A stretch of 64,000 nt of DNA from Convivina intestini (GCF_003096575.1 NZ_QEKT01000003.1:78512-142511); one strand, 5' to 3'; numbered from the stretch's first letter, positions 1 through 8,142 are shown. Notes: generated from the sequence alone by a model not told the origin. Program-made: numbers and translations.

Positions 1-357
1 GCGCAGAGGTGTGGTCCAAGTGTCCCCGATGGAAACGATGTCAGACTTGTTAGCTTTATTCCAATTTTCCAAGAAAGGATAGTTTTGGAAGGCGTTTAAA
101 TCAATATCGTGATTGGCCAATGCCTTGTTAGGCTGAGAGTAGTCATTAAACTTAACTGTTTTTAGAGTAATGCCGTACTTTTCTTTGGCCGTTTTGATGG
201 CGCTGTCCCAAATTTCATCTTCACTTTGATCACCGGCCATGACCCCGATTTTGACGGTTTTATTAACATCTTGGGGATGGTTGAAAAAACTGAAGTAGCC
301 GGCAATAGCGATACAGATAACTACTAAACTGGTAATGATTTTAGATTTCTTGCTCAT
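1..357 (-). CDS. metQ: MetQ/NlpA-family methionine-binding lipoprotein, N-terminal part
   Basis: The gene reads leftward and leaves the window, so only the first 119 codons are visible. The product opens MSKKSKIITSLVVICIAIAGY, a basic start plus one hydrophobic segment, then VKIGVMAGDQSDEDIWDSA and KTVKFNDYSQPNKALANHDID, followed by LNAFQN. That is the N-terminal lobe typical of the NlpA/MetQ substrate-binding proteins that deliver methionine to a MetNP ABC importer. No lipobox cysteine is visible after the hydrophobic segment, so anchoring may be by the uncleaved segment. GAGGAG lies just upstream of the ATG at 357. A Met-type T-box precedes it, which supports methionine as the ligand. MetN and MetP would be expected beyond the left edge. 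Confidence 0.85.
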   Translation of the reverse strand, partial: MSKKSKIITSLVVICIAIAGYFSFFNHPQDVNKTVKIGVMAGDQSEDEIWDSAIKTAKEKYGITLKTVKFNDYSQPNKALANHDIDLNAFQNYPFLENWNKANKSDIVSIGDTWTTPLR

Positions 358-688
358 ATTCTTTTCTCCTCAATAGTAAACAACTTAGGTAACAAAAAAA
401 TCGCTCCTGTAGGATATACAGAAGCGATTTACGCGTTACCATTCTGAGATTTCGCTGCCTGATTACTCAAACAACTGCTCACTAACCATCGGGCATCGGG
501 AGATGATCCTAGCCGAATGGTGTGCCGGGTAACGAGGGCCAATCCGTCATATGCTAAACGGTAAACCGATTCGCACATGCCAATCACAGATCATTTTCAC
601 TAACGCCCGCATGTCATCTCTCATCAACCGGTGACTTTCTGATTTTTGTTGGTTAGTTACTTTTCTGCTCAACTTGTTTGTTACATGT
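358..688 (-). promoter_or_regulatory. T-box leader, probably methionine-responsive
   Basis: Read on the minus strand, the leader carries AGAATGGTAACGCG (complement of 432-445), a degenerate form of the T-box AGGGTGGNACCGCG that keeps the UGGU bulge which pairs with a tRNA ACCA end. A strong terminator hairpin follows at 398-430. An AUG triplet at 592-594, in the context TGAAAATGA, sits where the Stem I specifier is expected and has the same context as the Phe specifier of the pheS leader in this window. By family knowledge, uncharged tRNA-Met would favour readthrough into metQ. Confidence 0.75.
394..430 (-). terminator. Intrinsic terminator inside the metQ T-box leader
   Basis: On the minus strand AAATCGCT pairs with AGCGATTT around an inner CTGTA/TACAG stem and is followed by a run of seven T. 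It lies between the T-box and the metQ Shine-Dalgarno, the position of a regulated attenuator. Confidence 0.85.
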
Positions 689-694
689 AGGTAC

Positions 695-723
695 ATCTTA
701 ATCACATTTATTAAAATTGTCAA
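695..723 (-). promoter_or_regulatory. metQ promoter
   Basis: On the minus strand a perfect -35 TTGACA (718-723), a 17-base spacer and -10 TAAGAT (695-700) place the start near 688, at the head of the T-box leader. Confidence 0.75.
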
Positions 724-781
724 ATTATTTTTTAGAATAGTTATAGAATAAAGTTAATAATATCTGTTTGAGGGTTAGTAA

Positions 782-1354
782 ATGACAATTTTAAAAGAGA
801 ATCAATATTATTATAAAACTGATTTACAGACTATTTGTCGCCAATATGGTTGGCCTACTAGTGGGACTAAAGCACAACTTTTAGCCCGCATTGAATCCGA
901 TGGTAGACAGGAAATCAATCAAATTACCTCCAGCCATAAAGCAGAACTAACCGTAGACCAAATTTCACCAGAAATGCCGCTGATTAATTCGGGCTTTTCC
1001 TTCAATCAAGTGGTACGAGATTACTTTACTAATTATTATCAGGTGGATAATTTTCATTTCACTAAACAAATGGCGACCTTGCGTCGTTTAGCTCAAAAGA
1101 ATCAGGATGCAAGTATTTGTGTTTCTGATTTAATGGATATTTATGAAGGCAAGCGTTTTGGTAGCCTAAATGATGAAGATGAGGCTAGCTATCAATGGAA
1201 TAATTTTGTTCATGATTTTTTTGCTGACAGTAGTTTGCCAGTTGAAAAAAATTTGCGTTTGGCGGCTCAGCTGTGGTATTTCGTGAAGACTCGTCCGCAG
1301 GAGAATTCTTATACCAGTGATTTATGGCGTCAGTATCAAGCCCAACAAAAATAA
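782..1354 (+). CDS. SAP-domain protein
   Basis: The product has 190 residues. Residues about 13-40 (DLQTICRQYGWPTSGTKAQLLARI) fit the SAP helix-extension-helix fold, a DNA-binding module named from SAF-A/B, acinus and PIAS. The rest is predicted helical (FNQVVRDYFTNYYQVDNFHF, then a run of Gln/Asp-rich helices) and matches no enzyme I can name; small SAP proteins of this layout occur in lactobacilli. The ATG at 782 follows GAGGG at about 771-775. It stands alone, diverging from metQ, and its start region overlaps the divergent metQ promoter. A nucleic-acid-binding role is inferred from the domain only. Confidence 0.7.
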   Translation: MTILKENQYYYKTDLQTICRQYGWPTSGTKAQLLARIESDGRQEINQITSSHKAELTVDQISPEMPLINSGFSFNQVVRDYFTNYYQVDNFHFTKQMATLRRLAQKNQDASICVSDLMDIYEGKRFGSLNDEDEASYQWNNFVHDFFADSSLPVEKNLRLAAQLWYFVKTRPQENSYTSDLWRQYQAQQK

Positions 1355-1384
1355 TTGTCTTATTGGCGAACAATCTGATAGAAT
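1355..1384 (+). promoter_or_regulatory. Promoter of the cation ATPase gene
   Basis: TTGTCT (1355-1360) and TAGAAT (1379-1384) are separated by 18 bases; TG at 1376-1377 gives an extended -10. Transcription would start near 1391, just before the riboswitch-like leader. Confidence 0.6.
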
Positions 1385-1392
1385 AAAGTTAT

Positions 1393-1587
1393 AGTAAATT
1401 TCTGAGGGAGTAACTGACGAAATATTCGTGGCCAAATCGTCAAAGCAAAACAGCAATGTTTTATATCGCGCTTGGCGCCGGTTTGGCATTAAACAGTGAG
1501 ACTCATATGGGTGTTTTTTTGACGCCGGTATGGGTCTTTTTGCTTTTCTGCAGGGACTCACCGGTAAAAATAAAGGAGAAGGACTGA
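1393..1587 (+). promoter_or_regulatory. Probable yybP-ykoY (manganese) riboswitch and expression platform
   Basis: The leader contains GAGGGAGTAAC (1404-1414), matching the conserved GGGGAGUA loop, ATCGTCAAAG (1436-1445), matching the conserved CGUCA segment, a GCGCCGGTTTGGC block, and GTGAGACTCA (1496-1505), matching the 3' conserved AAGACCU-type loop. TGAG at 1403-1406 can pair with CTCA at 1502-1505 to form P1. The same CTCA arm is shared with the downstream terminator stem, so the two structures compete. The class is known to sense Mn2+ and to precede P-type ATPases such as lactococcal YoaB. The match is by eye, without a covariance model. Confidence 0.65.
1500..1542 (+). terminator. Regulated terminator in the ATPase leader
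   Basis: GACTCATAT (1500-1508) pairs with GTATGGGTC (1528-1536), using G-T pairs, and is followed by TTTTTGCTTTT. Its 5' arm overlaps the 3' side of the aptamer P1, so metal binding should prevent it from forming. Confidence 0.6.
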
Positions 1588-4248
1588 ATGGAAAAACCAT
1601 TTTACAATCAAAGTGCAACTGAGATTCTCAAGAATCTGGATAGTAATCAACAGACTGGTTTATCGACCCAAGTGGCTCAGCAACGGTTAGATACAAACGG
1701 ACCTAATCAATTAAATGCTGCTAAATCAACGACTTTGTGGCAAAAGTTTATTGATCAATTCAAAGACTTGATGATTATTATTTTATTGGTAGCCGCTTTG
1801 ATTGCCGCTTTTACGGGTGAATTGACCGATGCGATTTTTATCCTGGCGATTGTCGTGATTAATGCTATCTTTGGTGTCTTTCAAGAAGCCAAGGCTGAAG
1901 GGGCGATTAACGCTTTAAAAGAGATGTCAACACCTAAAGCTAATGTGATTCGTGCTGGCCGGGATACCGAAATTTCTTCAACTGACTTAGTCGTAGGTGA
2001 TATTGTTCGACTAGAGGCTGGGGATGTAGTGCCAGCTGATTTACGTTTGTTAGAATCAGCTTCTTTACAAATTGAAGAATCGGCTTTAACCGGTGAATCA
2101 GTGCCGGTTGATAAAGTGGCTATTCAATTAGACCAAGACGATTTACCCTTAGGGGATCGAACTAACTTAGCCTTTATGAATACCAATGTGACCTATGGTC
2201 GTGGTGTGGGAGTTGTGATTGCAACTGGTATGGGGACGGAAGTCGGTCATATTGCTGGAGCCTTAGAGACCACCGATGAAACCAAAACACCCCTACAGGA
2301 AAACTTGAAGCAACTGGGCCGCGTTTTGACCTACTTGATTTTAGCGATTGCTGCCTTGACCTTTGTGGTCGGCATGATTCGGGGGCAAGAATCCCTAGTA
2401 GACATGTTGTTGACGTCGATTTCTCTGGCAGTAGCAGCTATTCCAGAAGGCTTACCAGCGATTGTCACGATTACCTTAGCCTTGGGAACAACTCGGATGG
2501 CTGCCCGTCATGCTTTGGTTCGTAAATTACCGGCAGTTGAAACCCTGGGTTCGACTGATATTATTGGTTCAGATAAAACCGGTACTTTAACTCAAAACAA
2601 AATGACAGTGGAAAAGATTGTCATTGATGGAAAAATTGAAGATGCCGCTAATACGGCCAATTTGAGTGGATCGGCCCAACGTTTAGCCGATATTATGGCC
2701 CTTAATAATGATACGAAACGGACCGACGATGGTCTGATTGGAGACCCCACCGAAACGGCCTTAATTACCTTTAATGAAAATCATCAACGTGATTTGGACC
2801 GCTTATTTGCGGAAATGCCCCGTCTTAATGAAATTCCTTTTGATTCCGAACGAAAATTAATGTCGACTGTTCATCCAGCACCGGAAGGATATTTGGTAAC
2901 CACTAAGGGAGCACCCGATGAGCTGTTGGCGCGCGCCAGCCAAATTGAAATCAATGGACATATCGAGCCCCTAGATGAAACTATGCGTGAAAAGCTTTTA
3001 GCGCTTAACTCTGACATGGCCCGTCAGGCTCTACGAGTACTGGCTTTTGCTTATCAAATTTTACCAGAAGAACCCCAGCAGATGACTTCAGACACTGTTG
3101 AACATGACTTAGTTTTCATCGGCTTTGTGGGGATGATTGATCCCGAACGACCCGAAGTTGCCCAAGCTGTTGAAGCCGCCAAAACGGCTGGTATTCGGCC
3201 AGTTATGATTACGGGAGATCATCGTGACACAGCGGCTGCGATTGCCATGCGTTTAGGTATTTTAGATGCGAAAGACCTTGATCAAGCCGTTATTTCTGGC
3301 TCTGATTTAGATGCGATGTCTGATCAGGAATTTGATGATCAAGTTACTAAATATAATGTTTATGCCCGAGTTGCACCAGAACACAAGGTTAAAATTGTTA
3401 AAGCTTGGCAAAAACGAGGCAAGGTTGTGGCCATGACTGGCGATGGTGTCAACGATGCCCCCGCCCTCAAAACGGCTGATATTGGGATTGCTATGGGTAT
3501 TACTGGTACCGAAGTTTCTAAGGGCGCGGCCGATATGGTCTTGGCCGATGATAATTTTGCGACCATCGTGAATGCCGTTGAAGAAGGGCGTAAGGTCTTT
3601 TCCAACATTCAAAAAGCCTTGCAGTATTTGCTGGCTTCCAACTTAGCCGAAGTAGTTGCCATCTTTGTGATGACCCTCTTAGGCTGGCATATCTTAGCGC
3701 CGGTCATGATTTTGTGGATTAACTTAGTAACTGATACCTTGCCAGCGATTGCTTTGGGTGTTGAGCCAGCCCAGCCAGGTATCATGCAGCGTAAACCTCG
3801 AGGCCGCCAAGCTAGCTTCTTGTCTGGTGGAGTGGGGCCAGCGATTATTTGGCAGGGACTCTTACAGGCGGCAATTGTCTTAGGCGTCTATGGCTTTGCG
3901 CTAGCTTTCCCAGATCATAGTGGTAGCCAATTGATTCATGCCGATGCCTTAACGATGGCCTTTATGACCCTGGGCTTGATGCAGATGTTTAATGCTATTA
4001 ACGTGAAATCCGTCTATGGATCACTCTTAGGCAGTCATGCCTTCCAAAATAAATTCTTCAACTGGTCTTTGCTATTTTCAGTCTTAGCGATGGCTGCTGT
4101 AGTTTTGATTGAACCGCTAAATCCGATTTTCCACGTTTCCCATCTGGATGCCTATCAGTGGGCGGTGGTCATCCTAGCGGGGATGAGTATCATTTTAATT
4201 GTTGAACTGGTAAAATGGATTCAACGTTCACTATTTAATAAAGGATAA
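1588..4248 (+). CDS. P-type cation-transporting ATPase (PMR1/SERCA-like, probable Mn2+/Ca2+ efflux)
   Basis: At 886 residues this is a full-length P2-type pump in the cytoplasmic membrane. The actuator loop TGES is at 168-171, the metal-binding PEGLPA of TM4 at 286-291, the phosphorylated Asp at 329 in SDKTGTLT, and the hinge TGDGVNDAPALK near 615-626. TM6 reads NLVTDTLPAIALG, close to SERCA. The usual Cys before SDKTGT is replaced by Gly (IIGSDKTGT). The ATG follows AAAGGAGAAGG. The leader looks like a manganese riboswitch, so Mn2+ export is the favoured substrate; calcium cannot be excluded from sequence. A small gene follows 6 bases later. Confidence 0.9.
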   Translation: MEKPFYNQSATEILKNLDSNQQTGLSTQVAQQRLDTNGPNQLNAAKSTTLWQKFIDQFKDLMIIILLVAALIAAFTGELTDAIFILAIVVINAIFGVFQEAKAEGAINALKEMSTPKANVIRAGRDTEISSTDLVVGDIVRLEAGDVVPADLRLLESASLQIEESALTGESVPVDKVAIQLDQDDLPLGDRTNLAFMNTNVTYGRGVGVVIATGMGTEVGHIAGALETTDETKTPLQENLKQLGRVLTYLILAIAALTFVVGMIRGQESLVDMLLTSISLAVAAIPEGLPAIVTITLALGTTRMAARHALVRKLPAVETLGSTDIIGSDKTGTLTQNKMTVEKIVIDGKIEDAANTANLSGSAQRLADIMALNNDTKRTDDGLIGDPTETALITFNENHQRDLDRLFAEMPRLNEIPFDSERKLMSTVHPAPEGYLVTTKGAPDELLARASQIEINGHIEPLDETMREKLLALNSDMARQALRVLAFAYQILPEEPQQMTSDTVEHDLVFIGFVGMIDPERPEVAQAVEAAKTAGIRPVMITGDHRDTAAAIAMRLGILDAKDLDQAVISGSDLDAMSDQEFDDQVTKYNVYARVAPEHKVKIVKAWQKRGKVVAMTGDGVNDAPALKTADIGIAMGITGTEVSKGAADMVLADDNFATIVNAVEEGRKVFSNIQKALQYLLASNLAEVVAIFVMTLLGWHILAPVMILWINLVTDTLPAIALGVEPAQPGIMQRKPRGRQASFLSGGVGPAIIWQGLLQAAIVLGVYGFALAFPDHSGSQLIHADALTMAFMTLGLMQMFNAINVKSVYGSLLGSHAFQNKFFNWSLLFSVLAMAAVVLIEPLNPIFHVSHLDAYQWAVVILAGMSIILIVELVKWIQRSLFNKG

Positions 4249-4254
4249 AATATC

Positions 4255-4698
4255 GTGCCTAAATTTAACCCCAAACAAATTCAACATTACATTCAAGCCC
4301 TACAAGAAATCTTGTCGACTACCCAAGATGCTGCCAACCATGTGTCACCTTACTTTGTGAAGTTAGACGATGCTCGTCAAGCCAACCAACTAGCCGAAAT
4401 GTCAGCAGTTGATTTTGCTGAAATTAAGGCGGAATTTGATGATGTTGTGACGATTTATCAAGAAAACGCCACCAAGTTAGCTGACCTAAAGGCACCAGTT
4501 CGTTGGTTAGGAGTCAACAAGTCTTTGGCTAATAACTATCAAAAGTATGCTGAAGCAACCGCTATGATGGCTAATGCTTTGGACGTTGACCAGCAAACCA
4601 TTGATGAAGTTAAGTTTAGTCAGTCCGAAGAAGACCAACAAACTTACCTAGCTAAAGTTCAGGCCAATGTTGGTAAGATTTTTGGTACTGCTGGTTAA
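4255..4698 (+). CDS. Hypothetical helical protein downstream of the cation ATPase
   Basis: This 147-residue, acidic, Gln/Ala-rich protein has no membrane segment or signal peptide. It looks almost wholly alpha-helical (HYIQALQEILSTTQDAANHV; AEFDDVVTIYQENATKLADL), so a small helical bundle is likely. I do not recognise the family. It starts with GTG at 4255, with AAAGGAT ending about 9 bases upstream, and only 6 bases separate it from the ATPase stop. It therefore shares the ATPase transcript and ends at a strong terminator. Co-transcription suggests a link to metal homeostasis, but nothing in the sequence shows that. Confidence 0.65.
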   Translation: MPKFNPKQIQHYIQALQEILSTTQDAANHVSPYFVKLDDARQANQLAEMSAVDFAEIKAEFDDVVTIYQENATKLADLKAPVRWLGVNKSLANNYQKYAEATAMMANALDVDQQTIDEVKFSQSEEDQQTYLAKVQANVGKIFGTAG

Positions 4699-4733
4699 TG
4701 CAGTAGCAGGGATTAGGAAAAATTTATTAAGGT

Positions 4734-4769
4734 AAAAGGACGAAAGCCATGATTGGCTTTCGTCCTTTT
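4734..4769 (+). terminator. Terminator of the ATPase operon
   Basis: AAAAGGACGAAAGCCA pairs with TGGCTTTCGTCCTTTT around a 4-base loop, a near-perfect 16-bp stem ending in T. It is symmetric enough to work in both directions. Confidence 0.9.
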
Positions 4770-4774
4770 CATTT

Positions 4775-5071
4775 GCGTCTAATTTATAGGGGTTCATAGG
4801 AATAATATTTTTATTATTAAAAATAAAGAGAATTTATTAGAAATAAATAAAATTAAATCATACGGAATCATAATTTTTTCACAAAATTTAATATTCATCA
4901 ACTTTTAAATTTAGTTTCTTGGCTGAGCGACCTTATTGATTATAAACCTTATGAAATAGGGGATTTATAGCACTTTATGGATGGTTGTTTATTAATATAT
5001 TTAATTTGAATACGAGGCTAGTGATTAAATTAAATATTTTTAATTTTTTATGAATGGTAAAATTTGTACCT
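4775..5071. other. AT-rich intergenic stretch with no supported gene
   Basis: About 300 bases of very AT-rich sequence separate the ATPase operon from the secreted-protein cassette. Only peptides of about ten codons can be read, none with a convincing context. The composition contrasts with the flanking coding DNA and may mark the edge of a transferred segment. No inverted repeats of an insertion element are visible. Confidence 0.6.
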
Positions 5072-5100
5072 TTGTTAAGAGGATATCAATATGATACTAT
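5072..5100 (+). promoter_or_regulatory. Candidate promoter of the secreted-protein cassette
   Basis: TTGTTA (5072-5077), a 17-base spacer and TACTAT (5095-5100) would start RNA near 5107, leaving a leader of about 57 bases before the ATG at 5164. Confidence 0.4.
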
Positions 5101-5163
5101 CAAATGGTTGCTTTGCAATAAAAATATTAAAAGAAACAACGTGTTTCGAATAGGGAGAATTGA

Positions 5164-5577
5164 ATGGCAAGAAAAAGTTTTCTAGGGAAAGTAATTTTGG
5201 GAACAGGTGCGGTAATGGCTTTGTCATTATCTGGAACAGTATTTGCTTCAGCATCTGGTTATTGGACAATTACTGGTCAAAGTGTTGGTGCTTTTGGACG
5301 TTGGAGTTCAGATGGAGTAGCCAATTTGAAACAGACAGCAGATGATTATGCATCATTTAATGGGGACTCATTACCAGCTTGGTTGGGGTACTCTTCTCGT
5401 TTGGTAAATAGTAATGGTACTGGTATGAGCACGCGAGTAGGTGTTGCGGTAGATCAAACAACCCATGCTGATAGTAGTGCTTATTATAGACATTATTATT
5501 GGAATGATATTCGTTCCAGTGGTTGGGAAAATAATGCCACTAATACAAGAATGCATTTTAGTGCTGATTGGATGTAA
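5164..5577 (+). CDS. Secreted Trp/Tyr-rich small protein, candidate bacteriocin-like factor
   Basis: The product has 137 residues. A clear Sec signal peptide (MARKSF, then a hydrophobic core, then ...TVFASA) with an AxA site after residue 30 leaves a mature protein of about 107 residues. This has no cysteine but six tryptophans and many tyrosines (SGYWTITGQSVGAFGRW; YYRHYYW; HFSADWM at the end). The layout, with a Sec leader, no Cys and an aromatic beta-rich chain ending in an aromatic motif, recalls the lactococcin 972 family, though I cannot align it convincingly and it is longer. AGGGAG lies 6 bases before the ATG. It is first in a cassette with membrane proteins and an ABC ATPase, the usual context of a secreted antimicrobial and its immunity. 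Confidence 0.55.
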   Translation: MARKSFLGKVILGTGAVMALSLSGTVFASASGYWTITGQSVGAFGRWSSDGVANLKQTADDYASFNGDSLPAWLGYSSRLVNSNGTGMSTRVGVAVDQTTHADSSAYYRHYYWNDIRSSGWENNATNTRMHFSADWM

Positions 5578-5587
5578 TATTGTTTTT

Positions 5588-5617
5588 GAAAAATACGGTC
5601 ATTGGCCGTATTTTTCA
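5588..5617 (+). terminator. Hairpin after the secreted-protein gene
   Basis: AAAAATACGG pairs with CCGTATTTTT around a 7-base loop. Placed between the first gene and the membrane-protein genes, it may let the secreted protein be made in excess, with partial readthrough into the rest of the cassette. Confidence 0.8.
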
Positions 5618-5634
5618 TTAAGGGAGGAATTTCT

Positions 5635-6438
5635 ATGACAAAAAAATTATCAATAGTAACTTTTATGATAATTAACGGATTACTAGCCTTTATGATGATA
5701 GTTACACTGATGGAGTGTCAGGATGCCAACTTAACAGGTAACAATCCCATTACTACATCAAATACTTTTTACCTCTTACAACTTGGACAAACTAGTCCGG
5801 TATATAGCATCGTTATGTTATGCGTTTTAACAATTTGTGGTAGTTTTCTCTTTGTGTATATGAAAAATAATGCAATGTTTTATAGTTTGATTTCACGAAT
5901 TGGTTATCGTCGTTTTTTGAAAAAAGGTCTGATTGCCTCTTTTTGTACAGGAGCTGGATTAGCATTGGTGATGTTCTTTTACCATCTAATTACGTTAACA
6001 TTGTTTATTCGGCCATTGAGTGTAACACCGATACAATCATATATCGCCGATACGATTGCTTTTTTTGATGATGGGAATCTATGGTCAACCGTTCAATTTT
6101 GCACCTTATCCGCACTGGGTTGGGGTGTTTATGCCATTTTTGTGTTTTCGATTAATCTCTGGATTAAGAAGACACCACTAGCCATTGGGGCCGGTAGTCT
6201 TGTGGGGGTTGTTCTTTTTATGGTTCCAGCTCTGATGGCTCAGGTACTTAATGGTTTTTTAGCGGGATTATTTTACACTTTCCAGTTGTCGACCTTATTA
6301 GTGCCGGGTACAGTGACATATCGAGTGATTCCGCTTGACCACACTGTTTCCTATTTTCCTTATTCTGTTGCCATTTATCTTGGCCTGGCTATGCTATCGA
6401 TGTATTTATGGAAGAAACAAAAGGAGCAATCAGTTTAA
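5635..6438 (+). CDS. Integral membrane protein of the secreted-factor cassette (ABC-2 permease-like)
   Basis: The product has 267 residues and about six hydrophobic segments (near residues 7-26, 56-76, 98-122, 152-176, 182-208 and 246-262), with basic loops such as SRIGYRRFLKKG on the inside. No family signature is recognisable. The ATG at 5635 is chosen because AGGGAGG (5620-5626) precedes it; a longer frame from 5602 would begin inside the upstream hairpin. Its stop overlaps the next start by one base (TAATG). With the following membrane protein and ATPase it would make a plausible ABC exporter or immunity pump. The base composition is lower in GC than flanking housekeeping genes. Confidence 0.6.
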   Translation: MTKKLSIVTFMIINGLLAFMMIVTLMECQDANLTGNNPITTSNTFYLLQLGQTSPVYSIVMLCVLTICGSFLFVYMKNNAMFYSLISRIGYRRFLKKGLIASFCTGAGLALVMFFYHLITLTLFIRPLSVTPIQSYIADTIAFFDDGNLWSTVQFCTLSALGWGVYAIFVFSINLWIKKTPLAIGAGSLVGVVLFMVPALMAQVLNGFLAGLFYTFQLSTLLVPGTVTYRVIPLDHTVSYFPYSVAIYLGLAMLSMYLWKKQKEQSV

Positions 6439-7013
6439 TGTTTAAAGAAATGAAGCTATTAAAACCTTCATGGATTACGGCCTTATTGGTGATTGTGCTA
6501 AGTCTTCTTTCAATTCAAAATTACCGTGTCTTACCGGCCAAAGAAGATATTATTTTTGCGGCAATTCACTGGCATGGTCCAGTTTTATTAACTCAGACCC
6601 TGTTGCTATGTTTGATTGCCTGGCAGGTGGTTTCTTTTCGTAAGATTCGCTTTTTGGTAGCAATCCGAGGTAAAGATGAAGTAATTCAAAAAAATTTATT
6701 AAAACTTATGACCATGGAGGTTATTGGTTATTTCATTTTATTTGATGGCTCCTATCTATTGACGGGTCATCCAATTTTTAGCAAAGGGCCTGTCATTATA
6801 GGAATATTAATGTTAGTTCTCCGAATGGTTTTGGTTTGGTTTTTAGGATTATTGCTGATTACTACCTATACTGCCCCATATCCAGGATTGATTTTACTGG
6901 GGGTTTTGGTCGTTAATCTTTTTTATCACTATGTTATTGAAATGAATTTTTTACTTATTCAGTATAGCCAAACCTATGATCCACTATGGAAAGCATTTAA
7001 TCTTAACCGGTAA
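6438..7013 (+). CDS. Integral membrane protein of the secreted-factor cassette
   Basis: This 191-residue protein has about five hydrophobic segments, including ITALLVIVLSLLSI and VIIGILMLVLRMVLVWFLGL. It has a basic cytoplasmic stretch FRKIRFLVAIRGKDEVIQKN between segments, the sort of loop that couples a permease to its ATPase. The ATG at 6438 overlaps the preceding TAA and has AAAGGAG ending at 6425, so the two genes are translationally coupled. I find no known family. The role of permease subunit is inferred from the neighbouring ATPase gene. Confidence 0.55.
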   Translation: MFKEMKLLKPSWITALLVIVLSLLSIQNYRVLPAKEDIIFAAIHWHGPVLLTQTLLLCLIAWQVVSFRKIRFLVAIRGKDEVIQKNLLKLMTMEVIGYFILFDGSYLLTGHPIFSKGPVIIGILMLVLRMVLVWFLGLLLITTYTAPYPGLILLGVLVVNLFYHYVIEMNFLLIQYSQTYDPLWKAFNLNR

Positions 7014-7050
7014 TTTGATAATTCATACCAAAATAAAAACTGGAGATATT

Positions 7051-7653
7051 ATGTTAAAAGTAGCGCATTTACAAAAAAGTTTTAATCATAAAGTAGTTCT
7101 TGAGGATGCATCATTTGATGTTCAGTTAGGCCAAGTGATTCATATTAGTGGAGAAAATGGTTCGGGTAAGTCGACTATTTTTAAGATAATCGCTAAAATC
7201 ATCAAGCCTGATGCTGGTCAAGTACAAATGACGGAAGATTCTGTCATAGGGGCTTTAATTGAAAATCCTGGTTTTTTAGAGTTTGAATCGGGTTTAACCA
7301 ATTTGAAATTTTTAGCACAACTAAATAAACGTTACGATGAAAATAAAGTTAAACAATTAATGACTGATTTTGGCTTAAATCCTAATAGTAATCGTTCCGT
7401 TGCCAAATATTCGCTAGGTATGCGTCAAAAATTAGGTATTATTCAGGCCATTATGGAAGAACAAAATATTATTTTATTGGACGAGCCAACTCGAGGGCTT
7501 GACCAAGAATCTTTGGCCCACTTTGTTCAGTTAGTGAACCAGTTGAGGAGCGATAATAAGTTGGTTGTTATTGCTTCACATGATTTTCAGGCGGGGCTTA
7601 AATATGACTTTAAGTATCGACTAAAAGATGGAGTGTTGAGGAGTGAAGACTAA
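7051..7653 (+). CDS. ABC transporter ATP-binding protein of the secreted-factor cassette
   Basis: A 200-residue nucleotide-binding subunit. Walker A is GENGSGKST (residues about 34-42), the signature region is YSLGMRQKLGI (lacking the usual SGG, as in many bacteriocin-immunity ATPases), Walker B with the catalytic Glu is IILLDEP, and the H-loop is IASHDF. The ATG at 7051 follows TGGAGAT; the reading frame is open upstream, but the family start and the Shine-Dalgarno favour this ATG. It should energise the membrane proteins encoded on both sides. Its end overlaps the next gene by 11 bases. Confidence 0.85.
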   Translation: MLKVAHLQKSFNHKVVLEDASFDVQLGQVIHISGENGSGKSTIFKIIAKIIKPDAGQVQMTEDSVIGALIENPGFLEFESGLTNLKFLAQLNKRYDENKVKQLMTDFGLNPNSNRSVAKYSLGMRQKLGIIQAIMEEQNIILLDEPTRGLDQESLAHFVQLVNQLRSDNKLVVIASHDFQAGLKYDFKYRLKDGVLRSED

Positions 7654-8131
7654 GCTAGGCGTTTGGATTTATTTTTTAGCTGCTATTTTCGTTTTTTTCA
7701 CGCTGCCGTTGCAGGAAACTAAAATGACAGCCTTACAGCATGCTCAGGTTTTATACATGTTTAATGGGCATGATATCTATTTACTGATGTCGTCAGTACT
7801 TTATTTCTGGTTTGATTATTTAACCGTTATGTTACCGCTACAAGGTTTATTACAGATGCAATCCTTTTTACAAATTCGCCAAGTAGCGCTTAGTCGGAGA
7901 ATCTGGGTATATTTACTGAACTTTTATTGGTACTTTTTAGCTTTTTTGGTCGTTAAGAGTTTGGGTCTATTAGCTAACTTGGGCATTGGGGTAATTTCAA
8001 CAATTATATTTGGAATATCTTGGTGGTTATTACTAATAGTTCTTTCAGTAAAAAATATTAATCGGACCTGGTCAACCATCATTGTCGCTGTGACCTTCCT
8101 ATTACTGCGTGGACTTTGTACGATTCTATAG
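7643..8131 (+). CDS. Small membrane protein of the secreted-factor cassette
   Basis: A 162-residue hydrophobic protein with four or five membrane segments (LGVWIYFLAAIFVFF at the start; YWYFLAFLVVKSLGLLANLG; WWLLLIVLSV). It starts with GTG at 7643 inside the end of the ATPase gene; GGAG at 7630-7633 is 9 bases upstream. No family is recognised. Tight overlap with the ATPase gene suggests it is part of the same membrane complex, as a third permease-like subunit or an immunity protein. Confidence 0.5.
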   Translation: MKTKLGVWIYFLAAIFVFFTLPLQETKMTALQHAQVLYMFNGHDIYLLMSSVLYFWFDYLTVMLPLQGLLQMQSFLQIRQVALSRRIWVYLLNFYWYFLAFLVVKSLGLLANLGIGVISTIIFGISWWLLLIVLSVKNINRTWSTIIVAVTFLLLRGLCTIL

Positions 8132-8142
8132 AGGAGAAATAA

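Noticed and set aside
4977..5095. Short peptides of 10-13 codons in the AT-rich gap
   Set aside because: Frames such as MDGCLLIYLI occur by chance in AT-rich DNA; no signal pattern or partner gene supports a pheromone.
5164..5577. Firm assignment to the lactococcin 972 family
   Set aside because: General features agree, but length and residue pattern cannot be aligned with confidence by eye, so it is left as a candidate.
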